64,000 nucleotides of DNA from Gaiellasilicea sp963789355 (GTDB lineage Bacteria > Actinomycetota > Thermoleophilia > Gaiellales > Gaiellaceae): NCBI GenBank assembly GCA_963789355.1, contig CAWBKK010000005.1, forward strand, positions 62,001-126,000. Reading direction: 5' to 3'. Within the stretch, counting starts at the first letter, position 1. Every line of letters starts with the position of its first letter. Shown one piece after another: positions 36,153 through 44,365 of this stretch. Below the pieces are notes generated by a model that searched no databases, was not told where the DNA came from, and saw only the letters and a list, made by a program, of their open reading frames with translations. The position numbers and the translations under genes are program-made.

Positions 36153-36587
36153 ATGAGGCGACGCCGACCATGTCCGTCCTCTTCCAATTTCGGAACATGC
36201 CGCACGAGGAGTCACTCCAACGCGCAAGTTCGGGAGCGGTTTGCTCTCAGTGACGCAGTCGTGGCGATCGGCGATCGGACGTGGTTTCAAACGTCCCACG
36301 CCGGCGTGGAGATGGACCTTCTCGACGGCACGGCGGACCACGCCGGGATTCCCTCGCTCAGCCCGCCTGCTTCCGTCTTCTATTACCTTGTCGATGCGCC
36401 GGAGGAACCGCTACTCGCGGTTGCGAGACATCCCGGGCCGACGGCCTCACCGCCGGATCATGCCGCGCGATCCCTCAGCCGCGGCGATCGAGGTGGCCCA
36501 TTTCGTCCGCACCGGCTGAAGGGACACCGCCCTCAACTTCTTACGCGGACTGCGGCGGGTTCACTTGCGTCCCGAGCCTCCAGTTGA
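36153..36587 (+). pseudogene. Possible decayed coding region
   Basis: Protein-like sequence is split between frames. FALSDAVVAIGDRTW and VFYYLVDAPEEPLLAVARHP lie in one frame, and RDPSAAAIEVAHFVRTG with a stop lies in another. The ends of the long frame are Arg/Ser-rich and look non-coding. I see no family. This is a guess at a degraded gene next to another frameshifted gene. Confidence 0.2.
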
Positions 36588-37195
36588 GCTTCTGCCACGT
36601 CGAGCCATCGATCCACCGCGTCCAAGGCCGCGATCGCGTCCTGCCGTGCTTCGTCGGTGAAGCAGTTCGCGTAGCTGTAGTCGCACATCGCGCAGACCCT
36701 GCCGGCAAGCTTCTCGCGTTCCTTTCTCGCGCAACGGCTATGGCGGTCCCTGAGAGCAATCGCTTCGCCTTCGCCCGCGTACGCGCGCCTATGAGCACGT
36801 CATTCCAGTCGACCTCTATCTGACGGAGCACGTTCTTCCGCTCACCCTCGACCCAATGGTAGACGTCGACTATCCAGGGGTAGTCGCTGCCGTCGGGCCG
36901 AGCGAGCAAGACAACCGGGGTGTCAAAGGAGCCCGCTCCGGAGCGGATACCCCATCTGTTCGTCCGAAGTCCATCCGCTCGGGCGAGAGCCTCCACTGCC
37001 TCATACCAATCGGTCAGTTCAGGCCCGAAGGAACTCATCAGCGACCAGTTTTCGACCGCGCCATTCCGAAGCAGTTCGTCGTAGCTCTCGGCTGGCTTCA
37101 CCCAGTAGGGATCGGCATCAATCCACGAACCGTGAGTCCGGAAAAACGAGCTGATCCAGCGCGGCGTTCCGTGTCGCGCCCGTGAGCCCGCAACC
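36533..37195 (-). pseudogene. Uncharacterised gene with apparent frameshift
   Basis: The first part reads as a plausible protein: RTHGSWIDADPYWVKPAESY, SLMSSFGPELTDWYEAVEAL, SGAGSFDTPVVLLARPDGSD and QIEVDWNDVLI. Near 36770-36800 this frame turns into Arg/Thr-rich nonsense, while another frame continues with EREKLAGRVCAMCDYSYANC, DEARQDAIAALDAVDRW and a stop at 36533. A single frameshift would join them. The start is unclear because no good ATG or GTG precedes the conserved part. Function unknown. Real decay or a sequence error are both possible. Confidence 0.4.
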
Positions 37196-37259
37196 TCACT
37201 GTCGTCCGCGCGGCGCTCGCGTCGACGCTCCCTCAGTTCCGTTTGCAGGGGTAGGGCGG

Positions 37260-37427
37260 CTATCGCACCCCCACGACGTGGCCGAACTTGCGCACGAGGG
37301 CCATGCCGGCGGGGATGACGGTCTCGCCGACAGCGGGACGCTCGGACACCGGCGAGCTCTCGCGCTTCAAGAGCAGAACCTCGGCGAGCGGCTCGGCGGG
37401 CTCGACACCAGGGCTCAGCACGCTCAC
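37260..37427 (-). CDS. Possible small protein (55 residues)
   Basis: From GTG 37427 the frame reads SVLSPGVEPAEPLAEVLLLK, then ERPAVGETVIPAGMALVRKF and ends HVVGVR. Composition is balanced and protein-like, unlike the other frames here. It may be a small independent gene or the tail of a lost larger one; the frame is closed by a stop 19 codons upstream. No family recognised. Confidence 0.35.
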   Translation of the reverse strand: MSVLSPGVEPAEPLAEVLLLKRESSPVSERPAVGETVIPAGMALVRKFGHVVGVR

Positions 37428-37572
37428 TCCGGTGACGATCGCACCCGCGACGTGGGCTCACAGTCGCTCGCTTGAGAAGGCCGCCGGCTCGACTCGCCTG
37501 AGGCGCGCAGTTCGCGGCGGGCGCGCGGCAAGTCGTGTCGCGGCCCTGACAGTCACTGAGGCTCGCTGGACG

Positions 37573-37601
37573 GCGGGCGGGCCCTCTCTCGGCCCGCCCG
37601 C
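37573..37601. terminator. Strong GC hairpin at the end of the haloperoxidase gene
   Basis: Perfect 11-bp stem GCGGGCGGGCC / GGCCCGCCCGC. On the plus strand it is followed by a run of six T at 37607-37612; on the minus strand it begins 10 bases after the stop of the haloperoxidase-like gene. It could end transcription from both sides. Confidence 0.7.
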
Positions 37602-37611
37602 GTTGGTTTTT

Positions 37612-38901
37612 TCAGTCGTCGTCGCGGTCCTCGTCGCCGCGACGCGCGTTGGCCAGGAAGTGCTGGCGGCCGATCGCGCGGGCGATGCGGGGGAAGTGCT
37701 TGGCGGTGTCGGTCATCGTGGTGCGGTAGTGGAGGCCGCCCCAGACGCGAGCGTTTTCGACGTCCTCGACGAGCTCGTCGAGGGTCTCGTAGGTGCGTGG
37801 TCCGCCGGCACCGGGAGCCAGGCTCGTCATTACGAGCGGCACCTGCTTCGTTCCGAAGTAGTTGCGCAGCGACTCGGTTAGGGCTGCAGTGACGCAGGCG
37901 TGGCCGGACGGGTACTCCGGATGGTTGCCGGTGATGAGCGGCAACCAGGTCGGGTCGGCCGTGGTGGCCGGGTTCCCGTCGGTGTCCGCCCGCTGGATCG
38001 CGTGGTTGGGCCGCCAATGCGAGTAGTGGTACTTCGCTTCCCAGCAGGAGATCATCGTGTCGGCTGTCGCGACGTTGACGTATCCGAGCAGTCGCGCGGA
38101 CTCGCGCAGATCGAGGCCGCGGGTCTTCGCGAGGTCACGGAGCGTGCGGTTGAACTGGAAAAACGTCTGCTCTGTGTGGAAGCGGACGGTCTCGGTCTGC
38201 AGAGTCGACCGGTCGGTGCTCATGGCGCGGCCGTACCTTTGCACCTCCGCTACGTCCTTGGCGTAGCGCTTGCTCGTCAGTTCGAGCGGGCCTTCTGGCC
38301 GGTAATCGGAGGGTGAGGCGTACGTGAACGGCCGCACGAACGGGAGCTTCACGTCGACGGGCGGCGTCGCCGCGATCGGCTCAAACACGCCTGGCCCCGG
38401 CGGCTTCTGCACGTAGGCGACGACGTCGTCGAAGCGGTCGCCGGTTCGCATCGCGAGCATGCCGGCCGCGGCAGCAGCGCCCACGGCCTTGCCTGCGTCC
38501 TTGGCGGGGCCGTCGGGAACAGACGCCATGTACGCGGCGTAGGCGGTTTCGACGGCGGGCGCCTGCCCCGGCACGCGCGCGACGAGCACGTCCCGAGCGG
38601 CCTGCGCAACGGCTGCATCGGCGGACGAACCCGGTGGCGCGGTCACGCCGGTCGCGAACGGCTTCAGGCCGCCCTCGACGGCGGCGACCGCGTCGTACAT
38701 CGCGCCGTGGACCATGCCGCCGAGGACGGCGCTGCTGGCTGGCGGGCGCCCGACCACGATGGCGTTCGCGGCGATCCCGCTCCAATGGACGACAGCGTTG
38801 TCGGTCGCCACGACCGAGGGCGCGGCCGAAGTGCCAGCCGGCCCCATGGCCAGCACCGCGACGAGCGCAAGCATCGCGGCAAGGCCGAGATGGATTCTCA
38901 T
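37612..38901 (-). CDS. Vanadium-haloperoxidase-like / PAP2-superfamily secreted protein
   Basis: A 429-residue exported protein. Signal peptide: RIHLGLAAMLALVAVLAMGP to TSA. The vanadate/phosphate site of the PAP2/chloroperoxidase fold is partly visible: SHWRPNHAIQRAD (Arg-Pro), PEYPSGHACVTAA (PSGH with catalytic His) and a downstream VWGGLHYRTTMTD (Arg and His). The pattern is that of vanadium-dependent haloperoxidases, which oxidise halides with peroxide, but phosphatase activity is possible. AAGGAGAT precedes ATG 38901. It follows a DUF1059 gene on the same strand. Confidence 0.85.
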   Translation of the reverse strand: MRIHLGLAAMLALVAVLAMGPAGTSAAPSVVATDNAVVHWSGIAANAIVVGRPPASSAVLGGMVHGAMYDAVAAVEGGLKPFATGVTAPPGSSADAAVAQAARDVLVARVPGQAPAVETAYAAYMASVPDGPAKDAGKAVGAAAAAGMLAMRTGDRFDDVVAYVQKPPGPGVFEPIAATPPVDVKLPFVRPFTYASPSDYRPEGPLELTSKRYAKDVAEVQRYGRAMSTDRSTLQTETVRFHTEQTFFQFNRTLRDLAKTRGLDLRESARLLGYVNVATADTMISCWEAKYHYSHWRPNHAIQRADTDGNPATTADPTWLPLITGNHPEYPSGHACVTAALTESLRNYFGTKQVPLVMTSLAPGAGGPRTYETLDELVEDVENARVWGGLHYRTTMTDTAKHFPRIARAIGRQHFLANARRGDEDRDDD

Positions 38902-38972
38902 GATCGATCTCCTTTCGAAGGCGCCGATCGCCGTGACTGCCGTCGTGGCGCGGACGCGGTTGCGACTGCGTT

Positions 38973-39224
38973 TCACTTCCTCCTCCTTCTCGTCGGTCGA
39001 GACCTGTTGCGAGGCGTCGTGGGCCGGTCCGCCCACGGTTCGCGCGGCGGCGTCGGCGCCTCCAGCTCTGTGCGACACGCGAGCAGCAGAGCCTCGTCGG
39101 ACGTGAGGGCCATGCTGTGCTCCTCCCACGCGTGTCGCCGGACTTCGGCGACGAGCACGTCCTCATGCTCGGCGCGGACTTCGAACCCGCACTCGCAGCG
39201 AAGCACTCTCCCCTTCGACTCCAC
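38973..39224 (-). CDS. DUF1059 family small protein
   Basis: An 83-residue protein with the DUF1059 core: LRCECGFEVRAEHEDVLVAE then HAWEEHSMALTSDEAL. Cys and His residues suggest metal binding, though this is not established. The Arg/Pro-rich tail (DRPTTPRNRSRPTRRRRK) is unusual for the family. GTG 39224. It starts 52 bp from the divergent BTAD regulator and 71 bp before the haloperoxidase-like gene, so it is probably the first gene of a two-gene transcript. Confidence 0.78.
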   Translation of the reverse strand: MESKGRVLRCECGFEVRAEHEDVLVAEVRRHAWEEHSMALTSDEALLLACRTELEAPTPPREPWADRPTTPRNRSRPTRRRRK

Positions 39225-39276
39225 GCGACGAGCGTAGAAACGCGCCCCTAGATGGAGGCAAGATGGCAGCAAGAGC

Positions 39277-41448
39277 GTGCCTAGCGGATCGGAGCTGAAG
39301 GTCTTCCTCGTCGGCCGGGTTGCCGTGGAGGCCGCCGGCGTGCTCATGGACGAGGAGCGTTTCCCGGGGCGGCAGGGGCGGCTCCTCTTCGCCTGCCTGG
39401 TCGTCGAGCAGGGCAGACCGGTGCCCCGAGGCGAGCTCGCGTACGCGTTGTGGGAGGATGCGCCTCCTGCGACTTGGGAGAAGGCGCTGACCGTGCTCGT
39501 GAGCAAGCTGCGCGGGCTGCTGGCGGATCTCGGCGTGGACGGCACGAAGGTTCTGACGAGCGCGTTCGGGTGTTACCGGCTCAACCTGCCCGTGGGAACC
39601 TGGGTCGACGTGATCGCCGCGGCCGACGCCCTCCGGGAGGCGGAGGCAGCGCTGGACGCGGATGCCGAGCAGGCGAGGACAACCGCTCTGCAGGCTGCGT
39701 CACTGGCTCGGCCGACCTTCATGCCGGGAGAAGACGGGGCCTGGGTCGAAGCGAAGCGGCATGACCTTCTAGAGACCCGGCGGAGAGCGCTCGGCTGTCT
39801 TGCCGAAGCGTGCCTTCGGTTAGGCGACGAGGCCGAGGCGGCCAAGTGGGCCGAGGAGATGATCGGGCTCGAGCCTTACCGCGAGACCGGATACCGGCAG
39901 TTGATGGCTGCGCACGCGGCCGCGGGGAACCGAGCGGAGGCGCTTCGGGTCTACGAGCGGTGCCGACGGCTCCTCGCGCGCGAGCTCGGCGCCTACCCCT
40001 CGCCCGAGACCGAATCGATCTACCGCGAGCTGCTGCGCGCACCCGTTTCGGAGGTCCCGGCGGCCTCCCTTGCGGCCAAGGCTCCCGCGGGCGAGCCGGA
40101 GTTGGAGCGCGCGGGCACTGGGACGGCGCCTCCGCCGCTCGAAGTTCCTCGCCGGGACGGAAGAGGACGGCGACGCCGGCGCCTGCTCGTGGCGCTTCTT
40201 GGCGTCGCTGCCGTGACGGCCACCTCCGCCTACCTGATGACGCGGGACACGCGATCCCTTGGCACCGCGCAGCACCCGATCACGATCTACACGCCCTGGC
40301 TCAAAGGCGATCCCGAACACAGCGCCATGGTCGAGGTCCTGCGTGCGTTCGAGGAGACCACAGCGCTCGAGACGGAAACCGTCGATTTCGAAGACACCCG
40401 CATCGTGCCCGGCTACCGTCCGTCCGTCGGGTTCACCCAGGGCCCCGGCCAACTGGGCGAGTACGTTCGCGACGGGACGGCCGAGCCGCTCGCGGCGCTC
40501 GGAGTGACCGATGCCGAGGTGGCACGCGCGCTGGGTAAGTCCTGGATCAAGCTTGGAACCGTCAACGGCCACATCTACGGACTTCCGCTCGCGACGACCT
40601 CGAAGAGCCTCGTCTGGTACCGGCCTCGGCAGCTGCGGCGACTCGGGCTGCGACCTCCCCGAACGTGGGACGAGCTCGTGTCGGTGACGGAGCGCCTCTC
40701 GCGCGGCGGGCGGAAGCCGTGGGCCCTCGGCGGGTCCGACTCCTTCACGCTGACGGATTGGTTCGAGAACATCTACATCCGCACCGAAGGACAGTGGAAG
40801 TACGACGGCCTCTTCGCGGGCAAACTCCCCTTCGACGACCCGTCCGTCATTGCGGCGTTGAGGCGCATGACGACGCTGCTCAACGAGAACTACCTCGCCG
40901 AGGGAGTCAAGGGGGCGCTTACGACGCCCTTTCTCGGTGCGGTAGAGGCCGTGTTCGGGAGCAACCCAAACGCCGATCTGCTCATGGAGGGCGGTTTCGT
41001 CGGCAGCTTCGCGCTCGCGCTCAACCCGCCGCCGGTGCCCGGAGCGACGATTGCCGCAGCTCCCTTTCCGAGCATCGACGGCCGCTTCGGCAACCCGGTC
41101 ATCGCCGGAGGCGACTTCCTGGTGGTGTTCGACGACCACGCCGCAGTGCGGAGGCTGCTCGCCTACCTGATGTCACCGGGCGCCGCCAGGATCTGGGTCT
41201 CGCACGGAACGGTCGTGTCGACGAACAAGCTCGTCCCTTTGAGCACGTATCCCAACGAGATCGTGCGAACGGCCGCGCGCCAGGTGATCAACGCGCGGGT
41301 CGTTCGCTTCGACGGCTCTGACCTGCTGCCGGGGTCGTTGGCTGATGACCTGGGTCGGGTCTTACAGAACGTGATCCGCCGTCCTGCCGCGGCCCCGAAG
41401 CTGATGAAGGAGTTCCAGCGAACGGCCGAGCGCGCGTTCGACAACTGA
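39277..41448 (+). CDS. Transmembrane BTAD regulator fused to an ABC-type solute-binding domain
   Basis: A 723-residue chimera. Residues about 1-100: OmpR-like winged helix (LKVFLVGRVAVEAAG, RGELAYALWEDAPPATWEKA, VSKLRGLL). Residues 110-260: BTAD helical repeats ending YRQLMAAHAAAGNRAEALRV, as in SARP/AfsR regulators. A basic stretch GRGRRRRR and one membrane helix (LLVALLGVAAVTATSAYLM, about 302-320) follow. Residues 330-723 resemble a family 1 extracellular sugar-binding protein (ITIYTPWLKGDPEHSAMVEV, YGLPLATTSKSLVWYRPR, AGGDFLVVFDDHAAVRRLLA). Charge predicts DNA-binding end inside and ligand-binding end outside. GTG start; divergent from DUF1059 by 52 bp. Confidence 0.88.
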   Translation: MPSGSELKVFLVGRVAVEAAGVLMDEERFPGRQGRLLFACLVVEQGRPVPRGELAYALWEDAPPATWEKALTVLVSKLRGLLADLGVDGTKVLTSAFGCYRLNLPVGTWVDVIAAADALREAEAALDADAEQARTTALQAASLARPTFMPGEDGAWVEAKRHDLLETRRRALGCLAEACLRLGDEAEAAKWAEEMIGLEPYRETGYRQLMAAHAAAGNRAEALRVYERCRRLLARELGAYPSPETESIYRELLRAPVSEVPAASLAAKAPAGEPELERAGTGTAPPPLEVPRRDGRGRRRRRLLVALLGVAAVTATSAYLMTRDTRSLGTAQHPITIYTPWLKGDPEHSAMVEVLRAFEETTALETETVDFEDTRIVPGYRPSVGFTQGPGQLGEYVRDGTAEPLAALGVTDAEVARALGKSWIKLGTVNGHIYGLPLATTSKSLVWYRPRQLRRLGLRPPRTWDELVSVTERLSRGGRKPWALGGSDSFTLTDWFENIYIRTEGQWKYDGLFAGKLPFDDPSVIAALRRMTTLLNENYLAEGVKGALTTPFLGAVEAVFGSNPNADLLMEGGFVGSFALALNPPPVPGATIAAAPFPSIDGRFGNPVIAGGDFLVVFDDHAAVRRLLAYLMSPGAARIWVSHGTVVSTNKLVPLSTYPNEIVRTAARQVINARVVRFDGSDLLPGSLADDLGRVLQNVIRRPAAAPKLMKEFQRTAERAFDN

Positions 41449-41851
41449 ATCCAGATCGATCGGCCACGCTAGACGGGGGCGCACCGAACATCCGCCCACC
41501 TGTCGGGAATAGCTCACGGCTCCCGCCGACGACCGAGCCGCCGTCGTAGAAATAGCTTCTCGCTGCCGACGTGCGCGCAAACGCTCCCACGCATCCTTCG
41601 ACCTCTAAAGAACCTCCGGGTGACGCGTAGGAGATTCACAGGTCCGACAGCTCACAATCACCCGGGGAGCAGCAAGTCGAGGCCGAAGCCAAAGACTACT
41701 AGGCGAACCCAGGATCACACACCGGACAACGGCTCCGACGACGGCTTCCTGCCAAGCATCTCGCATCACGAGAGCCACCTATTCCACTGGCGTTACAGCG
41801 TTCGGGAATGACGCCTGAGCGATGGCGTTCGCGAGGCCAGCCCGCGTTACG
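41449..41851. other. Non-coding stretch after the BTAD fusion gene
   Basis: About 400 bp with no gene I can support. It contains repeat R1 at its right end (41796-41820) and several short GC-rich palindromic pieces. No clear terminator with a T-run after the BTAD gene. Confidence 0.5.
41796..41820 (-). repeat. 25-bp motif, copy R1
   Basis: Minus-strand reading GCTCAGGCGTCATTCCCGAA then CGCTG. Lies 31 bp after the stop of the small gene at 41852. The most divergent copy. Confidence 0.6.
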
Positions 41852-42064
41852 TCAGCAGCGGCGCATCGCCCACGTTTCGTAGAGGCTCCCCTTTGTGAGG
41901 GGACTTCGTTGCTTGATCCACGAGTCGATTGCGTCGAACCGCTGCCGATGCTCTGCGCTACTGATCTGTTCTCGCGCGAGCGCAGCGTCCAGACGCGTGA
42001 GAGCAGCGTGTAGATCATCCGCCATCCGGAGGTCTGGCTCAGAAGGAACCTGGGGCTGCTCCAC
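41852..42064 (-). CDS. Small protein of unknown function
   Basis: A 70-residue frame: QPQVPSEPDLRMADDLHAAL, TRLDAALAREQISSAEHRQR, FDAIDSWIKQRSPLTKG. Helical and charged; no known family. GTG 42064 gives the longest version; ATG 42025 (MADDLH) is an alternative. It lies between motif copies R1 and R2 and has the same strand and spacing as its neighbours, which favours a real gene. Confidence 0.5.
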   Translation of the reverse strand: MEQPQVPSEPDLRMADDLHAALTRLDAALAREQISSAEHRQRFDAIDSWIKQRSPLTKGSLYETWAMRRC

Positions 42065-42140
42065 GACTCCCGAATGCTAACGACACCCTGCGCAGGCGCG
42101 ACGATTTCAACGGACACACTGCGCGCACAGTCGCGTGGGC

Positions 42141-42165
42141 CAGCGTTCCGGAATGTTCCCCGAGC
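42141..42165 (-). repeat. 25-bp motif, copy R2
   Basis: Minus-strand reading GCTCGGGGAACATTCCGGAA then CGCTG. Starts 11 bp after the stop of the phosphotransferase gene. Confidence 0.65.
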
Positions 42166-42176
42166 AGACAGCTGCG

Positions 42177-43136
42177 TCACTCGAATCCGGCGAGCAGCAT
42201 CCGCAGGCGGAGCCCGACGCCTTGGAGATGCTCCTCCCGGTACGGCGCTGGGAGGCCCGACGCGAAGCGGTGCCAATTCAGCGCCCGGCAGATCCAGCCG
42301 AGACGGAGGGCGATCTCGTGGGCTGCCTGAAGCTCTGACCATGCGGCGAAGCCGCGGAACGGCTTGACGTAGGCGTCGCGGTACGGAGCGAGGTCCTCCG
42401 AACCCTCAACGTCGTCGAGCCCCCAGGCGAGCTGGCCCTCGAGCGTCACCGACATGCTGAAGAAAGGGTGCGAGACGCAGGCGTCGCCCCAGTCGAAGAA
42501 GAGATAGCTGCCCTCGCGGACGAAGACCTGGCCGTCGTGAAGGTCGTCGTGTTGGATCGTCTCGGGCACGCCCGTCGACGCCAGGCGCTCGCAGAGTTCC
42601 GCGATCGTCGGAACGAGCGCTCGTAGCCGGCGGTTCTCCTCGTCCGTCAGCGTGTCGACACGGCTGATCAGGTCGTCGTATTGGCTTGCGAGCGTCTCGA
42701 GCCGGCGGTCGGGAAGACCGAGGCCGAGGAGCCGATCGCGGTCCTCCGCCATGTCGATCTGGAGCCGGCCGTAGCGCGGCAGGACATGCAGCCAGCGGCC
42801 GAGGTCGCGTTCGCGCTCGATTACCTCGCGCAGGCGCTCGCCGCCATTGGCCATGAGCATCCAACCACGGTCGACGTCGGTCGCGAGCAGCCCGGGGACG
42901 AAATCCGGTCGGCGCGCGGCAAGCAGGCCCACGACGGCGGCTTCGTACGCCAGCAGCGGAGTATTTGCTTTGAACCACACGTCTCCACTTGTTGTCGGGA
43001 TTCGCAGCACCGTCGCCCACGGCCGGATGTGTGGCTGCTCGACGGTACCGGTCGGCTGGAGGCCCACCTCCTCCAGTTGCTGAGCGAGCCAGTCTTTGAC
43101 GCCAGCGAGCCAGCGAGCGTCGGTCCAGGTTTCCAC
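42177..43136 (-). CDS. Aminoglycoside phosphotransferase-like kinase (APH family)
   Basis: A 319-residue protein-kinase-like fold enzyme. The N-lobe has VWFKANTPLLAYEAAVVGLL, with the ATP-binding Lys. The catalytic loop is IQHDDLHDGQVFV (the family consensus HGDLHxxN appears as HDDLHDGQ) and the metal Asp is in LFFDWGDACVSHPFF. Substrates of such enzymes include antibiotics, choline or sugars; the sequence does not tell. Divergent members often are not resistance proteins. Flanked by motif copies R2 and R3. Confidence 0.85.
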   Translation of the reverse strand: METWTDARWLAGVKDWLAQQLEEVGLQPTGTVEQPHIRPWATVLRIPTTSGDVWFKANTPLLAYEAAVVGLLAARRPDFVPGLLATDVDRGWMLMANGGERLREVIERERDLGRWLHVLPRYGRLQIDMAEDRDRLLGLGLPDRRLETLASQYDDLISRVDTLTDEENRRLRALVPTIAELCERLASTGVPETIQHDDLHDGQVFVREGSYLFFDWGDACVSHPFFSMSVTLEGQLAWGLDDVEGSEDLAPYRDAYVKPFRGFAAWSELQAAHEIALRLGWICRALNWHRFASGLPAPYREEHLQGVGLRLRMLLAGFE

Positions 43137-43166
43137 CGGCCGAGCGTACTGGTCGTCCGATGGGCC

Positions 43167-43191
43167 CAGTGTTCGGGAACGTCCCCTGAGG
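43167..43191 (-). repeat. 25-bp motif, copy R3
   Basis: Minus-strand reading CCTCAGGGGACGTTCCCGAA then CACTG. Two bases after the stop at 43194 and 30 bp before the start of the phosphotransferase gene. Confidence 0.65.
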
Positions 43192-43193
43192 AT

Positions 43194-43436
43194 CTAGACG
43201 ACGAAGGTCACGTGGGTGGCGTCAGGCGGCACACTCGCGGTCAGCAGCTCCCGAGCGAAGCTCCAAGTCTCTTCTGCGGTGAGGGTGGAGAGGTCAGCGA
43301 AGGCTGGGAGCAGAATCTTCTCGTCCGGCGTCATCCGCGCCAGTTCGATGCCGAGGATCGCTCGGCCCTCACGTCCGTCCGCATCGACCTGCGCGAGGGC
43401 CTCATCGACGCGAATCCATTCCTGCGTGTTCGCCGT
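43194..43436 (-). CDS. Possible small protein (up to 80 residues), start unclear
   Basis: The frame reads NTQEWIRVDEALAQVDADGR, EGRAILGIELARMTPDEKIL, LPAFADLSTLTAEETWSFAR and ends ATHVTFVV. It looks clearly protein-like over its full length. But no ATG, GTG or TTG lies in its first half; the only ATG (MTPDEK) would give 45 residues. Either a rare start is used or the true 5' end was lost. Placed between motif copies R3 and R4 like its neighbours. Confidence 0.4.
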   Translation of the reverse strand, partial: TANTQEWIRVDEALAQVDADGREGRAILGIELARMTPDEKILLPAFADLSTLTAEETWSFARELLTASVPPDATHVTFVV

Positions 43437-43481
43437 TCACGGGCCGGAGGCTAGTGCAAGGGCGGTGAGCCTCGCCTGGGC

Positions 43482-43506
43482 AAGCGTCCGGGAATGTCCC
43501 CTGAGC
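43482..43506 (-). repeat. 25-bp motif, copy R4
   Basis: Minus-strand reading GCTCAGGGGACATTCCCGGA then CGCTT. 19 bp after the stop of the aspartic protease gene. Closest to the consensus together with R3. Confidence 0.65.
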
Positions 43507-43525
43507 GGGTCCGCGGGCTAACGGT

Positions 43526-44338
43526 TCAACGTGTGAGCATCGCGGCGGCGATGTAGAGCTCGCGCCGCGGATAGTCGAGCGTGAGTACGGTGTGCTGGAG
43601 GAATCCGTTGCCGAGATTTCCGAGCGCGCGGGTCGGATCCCCGTCCGGCCGCGGCAGGAAGACCGTGGTAACCCGACTGAGCTCGACATCCCCGAGCACG
43701 AGCGAGTCGACTACACCCTCGTGTGCGACGATGTGGCCGCGCGCACCCATGGATGCCCGCGGCGTCGCGCTGGCGAGCGCCTCAGCAAGCCCGAGCATCT
43801 CGACCGATTCCAAGTAGATCCCAAGCGTCAGGCTTGAGCCTGTGTCGAGCACGAGCGGCACGCTCGCAGCGTTTACCTGCACAGTGACGACCGGGGTGAG
43901 GTCGGTGGCGCTCTCGATGTCAGCACGCACGCCACGTTCGAACCAGAGAGGGTCAAGCCGGACCCGCCGATTCGGGTAGTCGATCTGCACCACTCGACCC
44001 TCGAAGAAGCTCTGTCCGAGGATCGCGTGCAGCGGCTGGTTCAGCTTCGACCCGAGCGGCGAGAGATCGAAGGCGACCGCCTCGATGTCACCGACCTCGA
44101 GCTCGCCGAGCCGAACGTCCGGGAGTTCCGAGGGGTAGAAGGTGGCGACCTCGCTTCCTGCACCGGCTGCCTCGCCAGGTACATCGTCGCGGACGCGCAG
44201 GCCGAGCTCGCGCGCGAGCGTCAGGTCGACAACCGATGGTGCGACCGCCGTGTCGAGCAAGCAAGCAAACGGTCCGCGACCGCCGATCTTGATCCCAGCG
44301 ACAACCTGATTCTCGACGAGATCGAACGGAACATCCAT
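43526..44338 (-). CDS. Retropepsin/pepsin-like aspartic protease
   Basis: A 270-residue protein with two Asp-Thr motifs: CLLDTAVAPSVVDLTLA near the N-terminus and VPLVLDTGSSLTLGIYLES in the second half. That is the two-lobe arrangement of aspartic proteases, with DTA and DTG as active-site loops. Family members in bacteria are often annotated as retropepsin-like or clan AA. No signal peptide or membrane segment, so probably cytoplasmic. ATG 44338 chosen; GTG 44347 is three codons upstream. Divergent from DUF7674 with only 27 bp between. Confidence 0.75.
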   Translation of the reverse strand: MDVPFDLVENQVVAGIKIGGRGPFACLLDTAVAPSVVDLTLARELGLRVRDDVPGEAAGAGSEVATFYPSELPDVRLGELEVGDIEAVAFDLSPLGSKLNQPLHAILGQSFFEGRVVQIDYPNRRVRLDPLWFERGVRADIESATDLTPVVTVQVNAASVPLVLDTGSSLTLGIYLESVEMLGLAEALASATPRASMGARGHIVAHEGVVDSLVLGDVELSRVTTVFLPRPDGDPTRALGNLGNGFLQHTVLTLDYPRRELYIAAAMLTR

Positions 44339-44365
44339 CGCCGTCACCCTAGAGTTCGCGCCCCT

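Noticed and set aside
41796..43506. Integron attC sites
   Set aside because: The 25-bp copies lack the paired RYYYAAC/GTTRRRY core boxes, and no integron integrase is visible. The cassette idea is kept only as a hypothesis.
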